A stretch of 64,000 bases of DNA from the NCBI RefSeq assembly GCF_954871325.1, contig NC_088775.1:76671561-76735560 (forward strand), written 5' to 3'. Each line of letters starts with the position of its first letter. Positions within the stretch are counted from its first letter, which is position 1. The position numbers and the translations under genes are program-made. This document shows, one piece after another, positions 33,901 to 44,946 of the stretch. The notes below the pieces were generated by a model. That model made no database searches and was not told the DNA's origin. It saw only the letters and a program-made list of their open reading frames with translations. Source of the stretch: Gordionus sp. m RMFG-2023. Its lineage: Eukaryota; Nematomorpha; Gordioida; Chordodea; Parachordodidae.

Positions 33901-34243
33901 AGAATTAAAAAATAGAGAGGAGGGAAGAGAAGAAGAAACGATGCAAACTACACCACAAATGAATGAAAATGAGCCCACACAAAACTCAATGACTAAAGAC
34001 ATTGATCCTATACACGAATTGGTGACCAAAGACATTGACCCAATACAAGACTCAATAAACAAAGACACCATCATAAATGATAAGATGAAAATCGACAGTA
34101 AAGAGCAAACGGTGGTAGAGAACGAAAGTACAAGCAGCCGTTATCCAAAACGGATAAGAAAACAATTTATACTGTTTCAAATCGAGAGCCCAAAAAAGGA
34201 GAGAATAGATGTAATAGAAACAATTAGCCTCAAAGGCAATTAA
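30945..34243 (+). pseudogene. Gypsy pol (PR-RT-RH-IN), damaged
   Basis: The second CCHC knuckle (CHNCGIKGHLQKVC) is followed by protease LIDTGSAVS, then reverse transcriptase with LPFGVASAPAIFQ and YLDDIIITG (31979-31990). RNase H follows with AADASQHGIG, EREALAI and TDHKPL, then integrase with an HHCC zinc domain (HMGHQGYTKTK, CELCQ) and HLDFAGP, TDNGPPF. A TAA at 33441-33443 cuts the integrase core. The frame continues beyond it to about 33748, then shifts near 33735-33748 to a C-terminal piece (33734-34243) that ends inside the 3' LTR. In reverse transcriptase motif A the usual catalytic Asp is Gly (VLGLSEAYF, codon 31800-31802). The element therefore cannot move by itself. Confidence 0.9.
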
Positions 34244-34378
34244 ATATATGATGAATTTTAAATATATATATTATTAATTGTGTACGACGATTAATTGTTT
34301 GTTTTGTAAAATATATATATACTGCGGTACAAAAGGTAAAAAGTTGTTAAATTTATAATAAAAATTGATTTCATCACA
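34210..34378 (+). repeat. 3' LTR of the gypsy element
   Basis: This is the second 169-bp copy, matching the 5' LTR at every position I compared. The last codons of the pol frame and its stop (34241-34243) lie within it. It is followed by GTAAA, the right target duplication. Confidence 0.93.
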
Positions 34379-35082
34379 GTAAACTAAATGATTCTGATAA
34401 TTCAAAATCAGTATTATAAAGATTTGATATAGAAATTGGCACAACTGCTTCATCTTCCAGATCATCAATTGATTCACTTGTATTATTTTCAATTGGCTTG
34501 AAAAACTCTAAGTAATCAATCATATATTATGTTTATATTTATTTATAATAAAATAAACCTAAAACATTTTATAAAATTTTTGGCATTATCTGTAATGGTC
34601 TTTGAAATTTTATTTTGAATGCAATAATCCTTAGTTATATCTTGTAAATTTTTTGCTATTTTATCATATGTACAGAGTTGGTACCGCGAATACTTGTATC
34701 TAAGATACAAGATACAAGATCCTTTTGTATCTTGTACTCAGTATCTTATTGACATTTTTAATAAGATAATAGTATCTGTATCTAAGATCCTTTATTTTGA
34801 AAAGAATCTTGTATCATTTTCATTTTCTTTAAAAAGATACAGATACAGATTCTTTTTAATATTCTTGTTTAAAATATTTACATATCACACAATGTAACTT
34901 TATTTTCTTCGTGAAATCTTGTATTATTTTCTTTATTTTTTCCCGCTATATTTTAAATATATTGATAACCAAATTAGTTGGAAATGTTTTAAGTCACAAA
35001 GATAGATAGATTAAAAATAACAACACCAAAACTAAATAAGAGAAGGATATATTTTATATGTAATATTTTTTAATTTGTAAAA

Positions 35083-35285
35083 TGTTTAACAATCATAGTA
35101 GTGAAGATGAAATTATGGAGATGGGTACTCCTGAATCAAATCCGAATCTTAAAATTCTAGATAGAAAATTTTATAAAATTCATGTGAAAAAGAACAAGGT
35201 ACAAGCTGAATGTCTGCACAAGTAAAAAAGTTATTAAAGGTTCAACAAACTCCTTTACAAACTTTGTTAAACATATTAAAGTATT
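35083..35285 (+). pseudogene. BED-finger N-terminus of the inner hAT transposase
   Basis: The ATG at 35083 opens MFNNHSSEDEIMEMGTPE, then YKIHVKKNKVQAECLH. After a one-base shift it continues KVIKGSTNSFTNFVKHIK. This is the C...H/K-N-F-x-KHI pattern of a BED zinc finger, with the second cysteine lost at the shift. No downstream transposase domain remains in the element. Confidence 0.6.
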
Positions 35286-35414
35286 TTATATTTTTATTTT
35301 ATAATTATCAACATAATAATACCTATACTTAAGTCCCTCTTAGATAATTGTTATTAAAAATTTTTATAGAAGATGGTTGATTACAAATTAAAATCATTTT
35401 GGATATATATTTTT

Positions 35415-36480
35415 TAGGGGTGTGTCGATACCACTTTTTGGAGGCCGATCCGATATTCCAGATATTAAATTGATATCGGCCGATTACAGATCCGATATCA
35501 TATCTAATTTTGTATTCTCTAAAGATATGCTTTTAATTTTTAATATACTTTATTAGTATAACATCTATAATTTAACTATACCATAACTTATGTCATTTAA
35601 ATATATTATAATGATGAGTTATAGTTTATATTCATTTCAATTGCAATTCTAAAAGTATATAAAATATTTTTATTATTAAATCACTTTTTTAATAAATAAT
35701 AACATTAATCTATATACATAATAAGTAATAAACAATTATATTATGAAATTTGAAATAAATATTTAAAATAATATTTAACATAAATATAACGAAGATTTCT
35801 TTTTAAAAATACCAATATTTCCAATTTATCAGAGGTCAGCTTGCGGCGATAATAACTGTCAATATCACAGCTTCACTAAAAACAGGTTCTGAAGAGAATC
35901 TCGCACACCTTTATAAACAGAATGCGCAAAAAAAATAACAATATGGCAGAATATTTATTAATTAATTATTAAACATAATAATTTTCTTTAATGCATTTTA
36001 AATTGATTAAATTTTGTAAATAAATACTGTAATGTAATTTTATTTATATCATAAATAAATAAAAGTAACTAATAAAGTTAAATTCTACCTTATTATAATT
36101 ATTTTATTAAGAGCCTTTTAAAATTATCTAATATTTTTATATATCAATCGTAGCTTAAATATTTTCTCTAATAAGAACTTGCTAATAATTATATATAAAA
36201 TATATTAGGGATGTGCTGATTTTTTTATCGGATCGGATCGGGCCGGTTTCACCCATTTTAAAATATCGGTAATCAGCCAATATTATAAAATTTGATCCGA
36301 TATAAAATGGCTTCTTTAACAAAAATAAAATGTTATAAAATTTTTAAAAAAATTATATATAAAATCATTTATTTTTATAAATAAAATCGTAATCCATTTT
36401 TATGTATATTTTTTTAATAATAATTATGTATTTAATAATTATAATATAAAGTTGTACATTATTATGATATTTTTTATATA
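35415..36480. repeat. Two CCGATATC-family MITE pieces
   Basis: 35415-35990 (GGGGTGTGTCGATACC, then GGAGGCCGATCCGATATTCC and GCGCAAAAAAAATAACAATA) is the reverse complement of the right two-thirds of the complete copy at 45174-45921. 36209 onward (GGGATGTGCTGAT, ATCGGATCGGATCGGGCCGG) matches that copy's left third in direct orientation. The two are therefore separate truncated copies rather than one element. Confidence 0.65.
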
Positions 36481-38425
36481 TAATTAATGATTTTGCAAGA
36501 AATATATAAAAAAAATTTGAAAAGAGATTTAAATGATATTTATATATATGATATTACAAACGCAAGAATTAATAAGTCATATTAGAAAATAAACTAATTT
36601 AAATAATACATAAAAATCACAAATAAGTAATGATAAATACTTATTAAAGATAATGAATAAAATAAAACTAGTATATTTTTTTTAGAGATGCCATTTAGCC
36701 ATATACTCCGAATATAAGCTATATTTAAAACAACACAGAAAATAACCTGCAAATTCTAATAAATCATTTGATTTAATTTTTTTTTCTTATTTGCAAATTT
36801 TCAACTCCCATTAAATATACTACTCTCCCTTCCCTGTTTAAGCTATTAATGGGCAAAAACTAATATTAAAATCCCTGGTTATTATAATTAATTTATTAAT
36901 AAATATTTTATTAATTATTGCAAATATTCATTCTTATATGTGTATGCTATGTTCTTCACAAATAAATAATAAAAACGGTATTTTATAAACTATTCTAATT
37001 TAATTGGTATTTATAATTTAAAAGTATCTTGTATTTAAGATACTCTAATTTAGTAAAAGATGCAAGTATCTTTTATCTTGTATCTTTTTGATATTTTGAA
37101 AAAGATACTAGTATCTGTATCTAAGATTCATTTTTCTATAAAGAATCTGTATCTGTATCTAGATACTTTTTCTGGAGGACCTGCCCAACTCTGCATATGT
37201 ATGACTACCAGTCATTTTACAAGCCAACGCTATATTTTTTCTTTCCAAACTTATTGGATTTATATAGTGAGCGGTTACTCCTATGTATGAACTAAAAATT
37301 AAAATTTCTTAAAATTGCTGAAATAATTTATTCTTAATTAATTATTATACAAATTTAAATGTTAGCTATACCGGCGATAGGCACTCCAACAATCTGCTGT
37401 TGTGCATATTAATGATGGTTCTATAAGACTTTTAATTATTTCTTTCTTTTCATTTTCACATCTTTGGGAAATTCTACCAACAACTGTCTGTCGGCAAATT
37501 ATATTTTTGTGAGGAGCCAAAGTGTTGATCATTTTTTTAAAAGAAGGATTTTCAACAATTGAAAATGGCTGCATGCCATCTATAATAAAAGCAATAATTA
37601 AATCATCTAAAGTGCCTTGAGTTAAAGTCAAAGGTCTTTTAGCAAAAATATTATTGGAGGATGAGCCTTGTCCAATATTTTCTTTGGTAGTTTTATTTTC
37701 CTTCCCCTTTTTTATTTTTGTTAACAAGGTTGGATGTTTTCTCTTAAAATTTAAATTAGAATTTTAAATATATAATATCTAAACCCTTATGTGCTTCACG
37801 ATATTGCACGTTGAAGTCATACTGACGGATATTTTTGTATTTTTAGGTAGACACGGCAAACATTTTACCATCAGAGAATTGTTTTCTTTGTTTTGAGATA
37901 TTATTTTAAAATATGCTCTATAAATTGGCCACGGTAAAGCAATAGAACTTGTTGTTGCTTCCTCTTCTTCATCGATATAGATCTAAATAAATATATAAAC
38001 TTAAAAATTTAGTTATAAAATAAAATTTACCATTTCCATATTGTAATATTAAAATTTGTATGGTTTATTGATAAACTCGGACATAATATTTAAATTAATG
38101 AATATTTATATATATTTTTTATATATAAGTTTTAATATTTTATGTATATATAATTCTTTATATAGTATTAATAAATATTAATATATAATATATATATATA
38201 TATTTATTTATTTCATAAGCTCATATGAAATAAAATAAATTTTACAGTCAAATATTTTTATTTATAATAAAAAAAAGGGTATATAAAATTTATCTTAAAA
38301 AGTATCCAAAAACAGATACAGATACCTCTAAAAAATATCTAGATACAGATACCTTTCTAAAAAATCTATCTAGATACAGATACTACATTTTTATATCTAG
38401 ATACTTTAACAACTCTGTAAAATAC

Positions 38426-39114
38426 CATCCAAAAATCATCCTAAATTACAAGAATATGTAACGATTTTACTAGAGGTTAATATTAAATCTAAATTGATCA
38501 AAATTGAATTAATTAATATTAAGTTAGGTTTAATTTTTTTATCAATATAAATTGATTTTGTTGTTAAACAATCCGATTTGGGTCCGTTTTTAAAAAAGGA
38601 CCGATTGTTTTCACAAAACATATAATGTAAACCTCGAGATTTGGCAAATAGAAGTCTAAACCTTCCTATTGTTACTCTATCAGAATAAAATATAAAATAA
38701 AAATAATTGAAAAGATTTTGAAAAATAAAAAGTTATCGGAAAGAATTTCTTGAACAGTAAGTCTCGTGTTAAAGTAATAAAAATTAATTTATGGTAAAAT
38801 AAAAACCAATTATTATTCACGCGTTCTCTCGACTACGACTAATGCTCGTAGTTGAGGAAATCGACTAAAAACATTAACGACAAAATTAGTCGTCATAGTT
38901 GACCCATAATTATTGTGCCGAACTTAGATTACTATATAGTCTGAGTCAGGGTAAAAATAATTGAATTTTCTTTGCTTTTGGGAAAACGGGTAAAATAATA
39001 TTTTTATCCACGTCGATTATATATTCTTCCATACAAATCAAATTCAACAAGTTTTTTTTTATCTTATTAATTTCTCACGATGATAACATCCACAACAGTT
39101 ATCTGTATTTTGGT
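38426..39114. repeat. Palindromic MITE half and GTCGACTAA-rich block
   Basis: 38573-38690 begins TTGTTAAACAATCCGATTTG and carries GAGATTTGGCAAATAGAAGT, a partial copy of the palindromic MITE family. 38825-38910 is rich in CGACTA/TAGTCG words (TCTCGACTACGACTAATGC, AAATTAGTCGTCATAGTTG), echoed in opposite orientation at 40900-41045. The rest is AT-rich with no gene seen. Confidence 0.5.
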
Positions 39115-40222
39115 CATAGGCGTAGGCAGCGGGGGGGGGGGGAGGGGGGGGGATTTCCCACCCTTTTCAAAAATTTATCACATTTTGTGAATATCATTTT
39201 AAGCTAATAAAAAATATCCCCCTTACTCCTTCCTCCACTCCCTGACCCCCAAAAATGTATGCATATTTCTTAAACAATAATTTGAAAGAAAGAATGTAAA
39301 ATTTGATATTTTTATAAAACTATTCATCGTAATTTATACATTTTTGGAAAAGCATTTATATATAAAAAAAGTGAACCAAAAATGTTTTTTAAGAAATGGA
39401 ATATAAGTCAAAGATAAGTCTTAAGACAAAAGTGAAATGAATTATAATTATTAATAATAGATTCATAAAATTACTAAAAAAATATAACTATAAACTAAAA
39501 ATTACTTGATTGTCATATGATAATTGATAAAATTAGATATACTGTAAATCTACGACATATAATATTCCACTGTTTGTATTGTGCTTTAATTTTTTTATTT
39601 AATTTATGATTTAATTTTATCAATAGTTTTATTTTTACAATATAGCGAATTATATGTTTTACAGAAAACTATAAAATATTGATAAGGACATCAGAAAATA
39701 TTTTTTAAAGACATTGTAGGATGAATAATATGAAGATTAATTTATAATATCATTTTTTATTTAAAATAAATATATGGCATTAAATAATTGAATGTAAATT
39801 GTTGCTATATTTATTAACAAGAGTATTGATTAGTAAAATTTGTTAAAATATTAACTGTAATATATTCTTTAACTGTCAAATATGTCTGTATCAACTATAT
39901 GTCTACTTACTTTTTATAAATAAATTTCTTATACTTGTTTGGAATAAATTATTACCATACTTTTATATTAACGTATATAAAAGTTTATTATATTTTATTA
40001 TATTTTATATAAACTAATAAAATTTTTTGTTCCAGGCTCATTTTTTTTTTAAATTAACCTCCTATCTAAAAATACTTTATGATTATATATAGACTAAGGT
40101 AACCCGGCCGAAGGCCGGGCAAAAGCGGGCCGAAGACACACCCAAATGGGGTCTGGGGGCGAAGCTTAATTTTTTAATTTCCCTCCCCCTCCCCCCTTAG
40201 GAATATCCTGGCTACGCCTACG
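39115..40222. mobile_element. hAT-like element with long G/C tracts at its ends
   Basis: The left end CATAGGCGTAGGCAGC and the right end (inverted) CGTAGGCGTAGCCAGG are terminal repeats. Flanks ATTTTGGT and ACTTTGGT match at 7/8. A run of more than 20 G residues with few interruptions starts at 39130, and a C-rich run lies at 40180-40198. A GC-rich inverted pair (CCCGGCCGAAGGCCGGGCAA) lies near 40102. No transposase was recognised in the AT-rich interior. Confidence 0.75.
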
Positions 40223-40384
40223 ACTTTGGTATTAAAAATGTTAAAATTTTATAAAGCATATATTTTTTAATGTTTACCTGGTAGATTATAAATAACAAAT
40301 AAAAGTAAGAATATTTTTTAACCCGCCCCTTGTTAAAATTTTTTTAACCCTTCCGCTCACACTTTTTGAGATTATTTAACTAAT

Positions 40385-40825
40385 CCACCCAATTAAGCTC
40401 GTTTCAGTAAAAAAATTTAAAAAGCTTAAAAATTACGATTATGACAATTGTCACTTTTCTATGGTGGATCCTCATTTAAATTTGAATTTAACATGTTTAT
40501 AATATATAAATTTACCCTGCTGCTTTAAAAAAATTCAAAAAAGATTAAAAATAACGATTATGACAATTGTCACTCTTCTATGGTACATCCTCATTTAAAT
40601 TTTAATTTAACATGTTTACAATTTATAATTTTACCCTGTTGCTTAAAAAATTCTAAAAAGATTAAAAATAACGATTATACAATTGTCACTTTCTATAATA
40701 CATCTTTATTGAAATCTTAATTTAACATGTATTTTGCCCATTTGCTTCAAAAAAATTTAGCAAAAAACAAAAAATTTAAAAATAACGAATATGAGAACTC
40801 TCACTTTTCTATGATTCATCTTCTC
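40385..40825. repeat. Tandem repeat, ~117-bp unit, four copies
   Basis: Four head-to-tail units share the order ATAACGATTATGACAATTGT, CACTTTTCTATGGT, CATCCTCATTTAAATTT, AATTTAACATGTTTA, TTTACCCTGCTGCTT. The palindrome GACAATTGTC falls at 40443 and 40562, with a decayed form at about 40678 and GAGAACTCTC at about 40793, giving a spacing of 115-119 bp. Divergence rises toward the right end. No coding frame is maintained. Confidence 0.85.
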
Positions 40826-40849
40826 TGGTCTCAAGTTGTCGGAATAACT

Positions 40850-41060
40850 AGACTAATTAACAACTCTACCCAGACTATACAGTGATGCAGGTTCTGCTCA
40901 TTAATTTGATTTAGTCGACTAAAGTGGTTGACTAAGCCGACTAATTAGATCCACTTAATTTACTAAATTAGTTGTCGCTTTCGTCGATCAAATTAGTCGT
41001 TTCAGTCGACTAATCGACTAATTTAGTAGAAGCTTTTGGTATAAATCTGAAAAAGAGAAT
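40850..41060. repeat. TAGTCGACTAA-rich block
   Basis: TTAGTCGACTAA, GCCGACTAATTAG, AATTAGTCGTTTCAGTCGAC and CGACTAATTTAG occur in a dense, partly self-complementary cluster. A related cluster lies at 38825-38910. Together they could be the subterminal repeats of a composite element that encloses the 39115-40222 insertion and the tandem repeat, but no target duplication was established. Confidence 0.5.
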
Positions 41061-41539
41061 TTAGTATTTTTTATTTTTTATTATGATAATGATTATTAAG
41101 TAATATGCTTAACACCACCTAATTATTGCAATTATTTTTACAATTTTTCTTTTTAGATTCAAAAATATTTGGCATTATCAGGATATTATATGTGTAAAGG
41201 CTTCCAAATTGAAGGTATTATTTTTTAATAAAAATTGCTACTATCGCCTATAATTCTTGCTCATATAGGGTTTTTTTTCGGCTGGCAGTCTTACTGAAAG
41301 GAGAGAAAAAAGATTCAACACACTAAAAAAAATATTAGACTAGAAGACAATATCTTAAATTAGATCCTCGATGGTGAAAAATAAATTGATTTATCTTATT
41401 TAATTTTTTTACAATACTTTAATAAAATTTCTACCATAATATTTAAAGTAATATTAAAACGCTATTAAATTAAATTAAAAATACAATTTCAATAATTGTG
41501 TTCCTAAAAAATCATAATTATATCAAAAAATTTCTATCT

Positions 41540-41768
41540 AAATTTTTTAACGCATGTATAGTAAAAAATGGCCGTTTGTAAAGTCACTGTTAAAATATTT
41601 GTATTTGTTGATGTTTGCTTGTGTTAATGGATTGATATTTATTTTAGAGGGGAATGAAGAGTCACATGTGATATTGATGATCTACAAAGGGCCCAAGGTA
41701 TGGTTATCATATCATCAGATTTTAAGCCATCTACTTGAGATAAAGTTGTGTCAAAATGTTCGGTAGGT
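41540..41768 (-). pseudogene. Retroelement endonuclease-like relic (copy 1)
   Basis: The minus strand reads VDGLKSDDMITIPWALCRSS then ISHVTLHSPLK, and further on NKYKYFNSDFTNGHFLLYM. This follows the RPDGLTxxPWxxGRxLxWDxT...KYxxL..xYxFxPxAxET pattern that I remember from the C-terminal, restriction-endonuclease-like part of many invertebrate retroelement proteins. The key Asp of the RPD motif reads SDD. Stops interrupt it. The plus-strand ORF over the same bases is a shadow. A better copy is at 54164-54687. Confidence 0.45.
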
Positions 41769-43634
41769 GGGCGGCATGAACTTACTACACAATAAACTAT
41801 ATTTGCCAGTTATATGTTTGCTATGAATTAAATATTATTATAATTACTATTTGATATTGATATTTTGGTAAATTCACGGATAAAAAACCTTTGGGTAGTC
41901 AAAATAAAAGCCAAATCAACCTTCCCCCCTCTAACTATTTTTGAGGCACGCCTAAATGAAAAATGATAGTTACAGTTCTTGATATAGATCTTGACGGTAA
42001 TAATGTGATATTATAAATAGAAGGGAAAAAAATAAATAAATAAATAAAATAATCAAAGAAAAAATATAATTTTTATTTAAATGTGATATTTCCTTTTATT
42101 AAATGAAAATATTAAAAGTATCTCAAATATCTTACTAATAGATTCAAAATTACATTTCAGGATACAGGTATTCAAGATACTGCCTAACTTTATAATAATG
42201 TTTATTAATAATAATATTTGTTCTGAATTTGAATGTCTATCAAAAAAAATTATTGTATAACATCTAATTAATTATCGAATAATGTTTTAGGACATGATTG
42301 TTTTAATTAAAAATATTCATTAGAATATGGATTGAGGTAAATTTATTAAAATACTATAGTTCTGTTCTATACGATTCGGATATCAAAGCAAAATGGGTCA
42401 AAGAATCGTATACAATTCCTGGTTTATTCATAACTAAAATGTATAAAAATATATAATATTTATGTGGCATTATATCAAGCAAAGGCTCCCTATAAAGTTG
42501 AATATAAAATTTAAATTTAATTTCAAGGTAACCAAGCATTTTTTAAAAAATGGCTTTGGTCGCTTGCCTCATAATCTATTAAATTGCAACGGACATCTAT
42601 TTTATTTCAAGATAATACAATTTTTTTGCCTCATATCTTTAATTTTAAAAAAAGATTCATTAAAAGGCTCATGATTTCTATTAAATTTAACATTATTATA
42701 TTTATAATAGAATGGAAGTTTTATAATGAGAAAAATATGATACATTATGCAAAAAATAAATCAACAAAAATTGTAACATACCATAGTTCTCACTCCTGTA
42801 AAATAAAAAATTTTCCTCCTGCAAGAATCTATCATTCCGTTCCTGAAAATTGATTTATAAATAAAAAAGATTATAACATTTTTTATATATATAGATATAT
42901 TTACTTTGCTATATAACATTATGTATTCACCTTATATGTTAAAAATGTGAAGCCAAATTTGAAGTATTATTGTACGCTACCATCGAGAGCATGAAGTCTA
43001 TGCAGACCACAAACTTTAAATGCTACTACTAAAAATCTATTAAGTATATAGATAAAGATTCAGTACGCTTTCAACCCCTCGTTTACTAAGTAGTTTATAT
43101 AACTCCACAACCTTTAAAATTACGATATAAGATTGGTATATTTTTTATAAGCAATTTCAGGACCCCACTAACGTTAATTATAAGTTCTAAGGCTAATTAT
43201 AGGGTTATCATTTCGGTTGACTAAAACTCGTTTTCTTCGCAGCTCAAAATGCATGTTTCATACTGAAAATCGAAATCACACTTTAACTACATTCTATTTC
43301 ACCAGTTCCACAACAACTTTCCATTACCTCTGAATTAATTACAGAAATTGAAACAAACCAAGCCATTAATCAATTAAAATCATTCACACATTTTAATCTA
43401 TGTAACATTTTAATAAAAATCCTAATTATAATCTGATCAATCTTAAATAGTGGCACTCCACTATTTCTATACTAATAAAGAATGAGCCCACCTATTCAGG
43501 CACTACCATCACGATAAATGGGGAATGGAAGGGGGGGGGGGGTATGACAAGATCGTGATTGAAATTAAAGGAGGAAGATATACGGAGTAGGTTTTAATTT
43601 GAATTTAATTTTTTTAGATAATTTTGATGTGAAT
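41769..43634. other. Intergenic DNA with unidentified coding-like relics
   Basis: The stretch is AT-rich. Plus-strand pieces at 42355-42440 (VLYDSDIKAKWVKESYTIPG) and 42540-42850 (QRTSILFQDNTIFLPHI, IVTYHSSHSCKIKNF) look coding but are in shifting frames. I do not recognise them, and a dead transposon gene is likely. A G13 run lies near 43531. Nothing else is supported. Confidence 0.35.
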
Positions 43635-43972
43635 TAGTGATCTGAATCGGGCCTAATTTTTAAGCTTGGGCCAAAAAATTTTTATAAAATATTTGCCGGC
43701 CCGGCCCGAATGTATTTAAATATAGAAATTAATTTTTTTTTTTAATTTTTAATTTAAATTTTTTACAAATTATTGTACTCAAAATAAAAGATATATGACG
43801 TCTAATTTCTATAAATAAAATTAAATATTTTTATTTTTCATAAAAAATTCAACATAAAATTGATAAATTTAGATATATTTAAGATTTCCAAGACCGACCC
43901 GGCCCGATTTTTTTTTAAAATATTAGGCCAGGCCAAGCCCGTTCGGACCGAGCCTACTCTTGTAGATCTCTA
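43635..43972. mobile_element. TAGTGATCTG hAT MITE, 338 bp
   Basis: The ends TAGTGATCTGAATCGGGCC and (inverted) TAGAGATCTACAAGAGTAG are terminal repeats. Flanks ATGTGAAT and ATGTGTAT match at 7/8. The interior alternates GC blocks (GCCGGCCCGGCCCGAATG, AGACCGACCCGGCCCGA) with T runs. It has the same family features as 24973-25518. Confidence 0.75.
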
Positions 43973-44946
43973 ATGTGTATTTCCTTTTTTTCGCTAATTT
44001 TGATTTGGTATCAGAAGTTGTAGGGGATAATATCATCATTAGTTTAAGAAATGTATAGTTGTGCCTCTCCCTTCTGTTCAAAAATATGATCAGATCCCTA
44101 TTATGGCTTATATATATAATAAACTACTTATTATCGCATATATCCAAAATAGACTATAGTAAAGTATTACATTGATAGTCAATCTGTGTATCACCTTTAC
44201 GATACTATAATATCCAGTTACAAAAATATGTTATAAAAATATTTTAATTATATATTCAGGAGGCAAATTCGATTTTAGTTCTTATTAGCCGATAAGTATG
44301 AAATCTTAAAGGTCTCCTGTAGGAAGATACTCTGTTACATTCATATTCCTCTTAATTTAGCACATTATTAGCTTTTTCTTTTTTTAAATCTCAAATTACC
44401 ATTTTAATTACACTTATGCCCTGGGCAGTTCTCAAAACCTGGAAATATACATATCTGGCCTGATTTTTTCAAATAATATTTCTTAAATTATTTGTTCCAC
44501 TAAGCACTCCAACTAATCTAGAGATATCATGCATACCAACAATTTTAAACTTGATTATAGCAATTTAGAAATTTGCCACCGACTCAAAATTTAAATTCCT
44601 AATCCTACTATTAATGAATGCCATGCTTAAATGTACAAAAACTGTTGACTTCGGGAAACTTAAACCCAGTTAAAGATCTAATACCCTACCCTATTCATAC
44701 TGCTTATATTTAATATAATATATATAACTTGCTACTTAATAATACTTCTTTTCTGGATCAGAAACAGATTCTAATAAAAAACTACCTCAATTACCCGCCA
44801 ATTTTAAACTTGCCTTAAGCTACATGTGTACAAAATGAAAATATTATAAATCAGCACCTCTAGAATGAACAAATTCCCATAACAAGCCTATAATAAATTA
44901 GCGCCCTCAAGTTCTTTGATCATATTTTTTGGAAAAAATCAAACTA
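43973..44946. other. Intergenic DNA, nothing recognised
   Basis: Base composition is milder at 44400-44900 than in most spacers, but no frame stays open and no splice-bounded exon with a familiar motif was found on either strand. Confidence 0.3.

Larger units (their letters stand above)
30141..34378 (+). mobile_element. Ty3/gypsy LTR retrotransposon, full length
   Basis: The element is 4238 bp with two 169-bp LTRs that look identical base for base, each starting TGTAATAG and ending CATCACA. GTAAA flanks both sides (30136-30140, 34379-34383), a 5-bp target duplication. A purine-rich tract (AAAAAAGGAGAGAATAGA) precedes the 3' LTR. The order is gag, zinc knuckle, protease, reverse transcriptase, RNase H, integrase. 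No envelope gene is present. It interrupts a transposase exon of the surrounding hAT element exactly in frame. Confidence 0.95.
34673..37193 (+). mobile_element. Second hAT element nested in a hAT exon
   Basis: The left end CAGAGTTGGTACCGC and the right end (inverted) CAGAGTTGGGCAGG are flanked by CATATGTA on both sides exactly (34665-34672 and 37194-37201). Subterminal repeats of the AGATACAAGATAC and AGATACAGATAC type occur near both ends. Only an N-terminal coding remnant with a BED-finger pattern is left (35083-35285). The interior is filled with pieces of the CCGATATC repeat family. It cuts the host transposase exon between the SHTY and DKIAKN segments. Confidence 0.9.
28980..38040 (-). 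pseudogene. hAT transposase of the 28674-38417 element, interrupted
   Basis: Reading minus: ATG near 38037, then an exon with a BED-type zinc finger (CLPCLP, NIVKHIR continuing across a short intron to RKHP). Next comes 37362-37738 with TLDDLIIAFIIDGMQPFSIV and TTADCWSAYRR. A further exon reads YIGVTAHYINPISLERKNIA and is cut by the inner hAT. It resumes DKIAKNLQDITKDYC and TITDNAKNF. After an acidic segment the gypsy element splits SFSL from PHHQCCASHTLNLIA. Later exons have ITRWNSTYNAL followed by a TAA, GDKYMYTAYYC, IIATMLHPFFKLDW, and a dimerisation end IPSSAPVEKLFSVAKN with a stop at about 28980. The D, D and CxxH-type landmarks of hAT are visible. Two in-frame stops plus the insertions make it inactive. 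Confidence 0.85.
28674..38417 (-). mobile_element. hAT transposon carrying two nested insertions
   Basis: The left end CAGAGTTGTTAAAAGATAC and the right end (inverted) CAGAGTTGTTAAAGTATC are terminal repeats. TAAAATAC flanks both ends exactly (28666-28673 and 38418-38425), an 8-bp hAT target duplication. Subterminal AGATACAGATAC repeats occur at both ends (28712-28820; 38300-38405). The minus strand codes for a transposase with introns. A gypsy retrotransposon (30141-34378, duplication GTAAA) and a second hAT (34673-37193, duplication CATATGTA) sit in it. Subtracting both with one duplication each leaves about 2.97 kb, a usual size for hAT. Confidence 0.93.

Noticed and set aside
42354-42853. 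A host gene across these coding-like plus-strand pieces
   Set aside because: The frame changes several times with stops and no splice signals at the changes, and nothing was recognised, so it is listed only as relic-bearing spacer.
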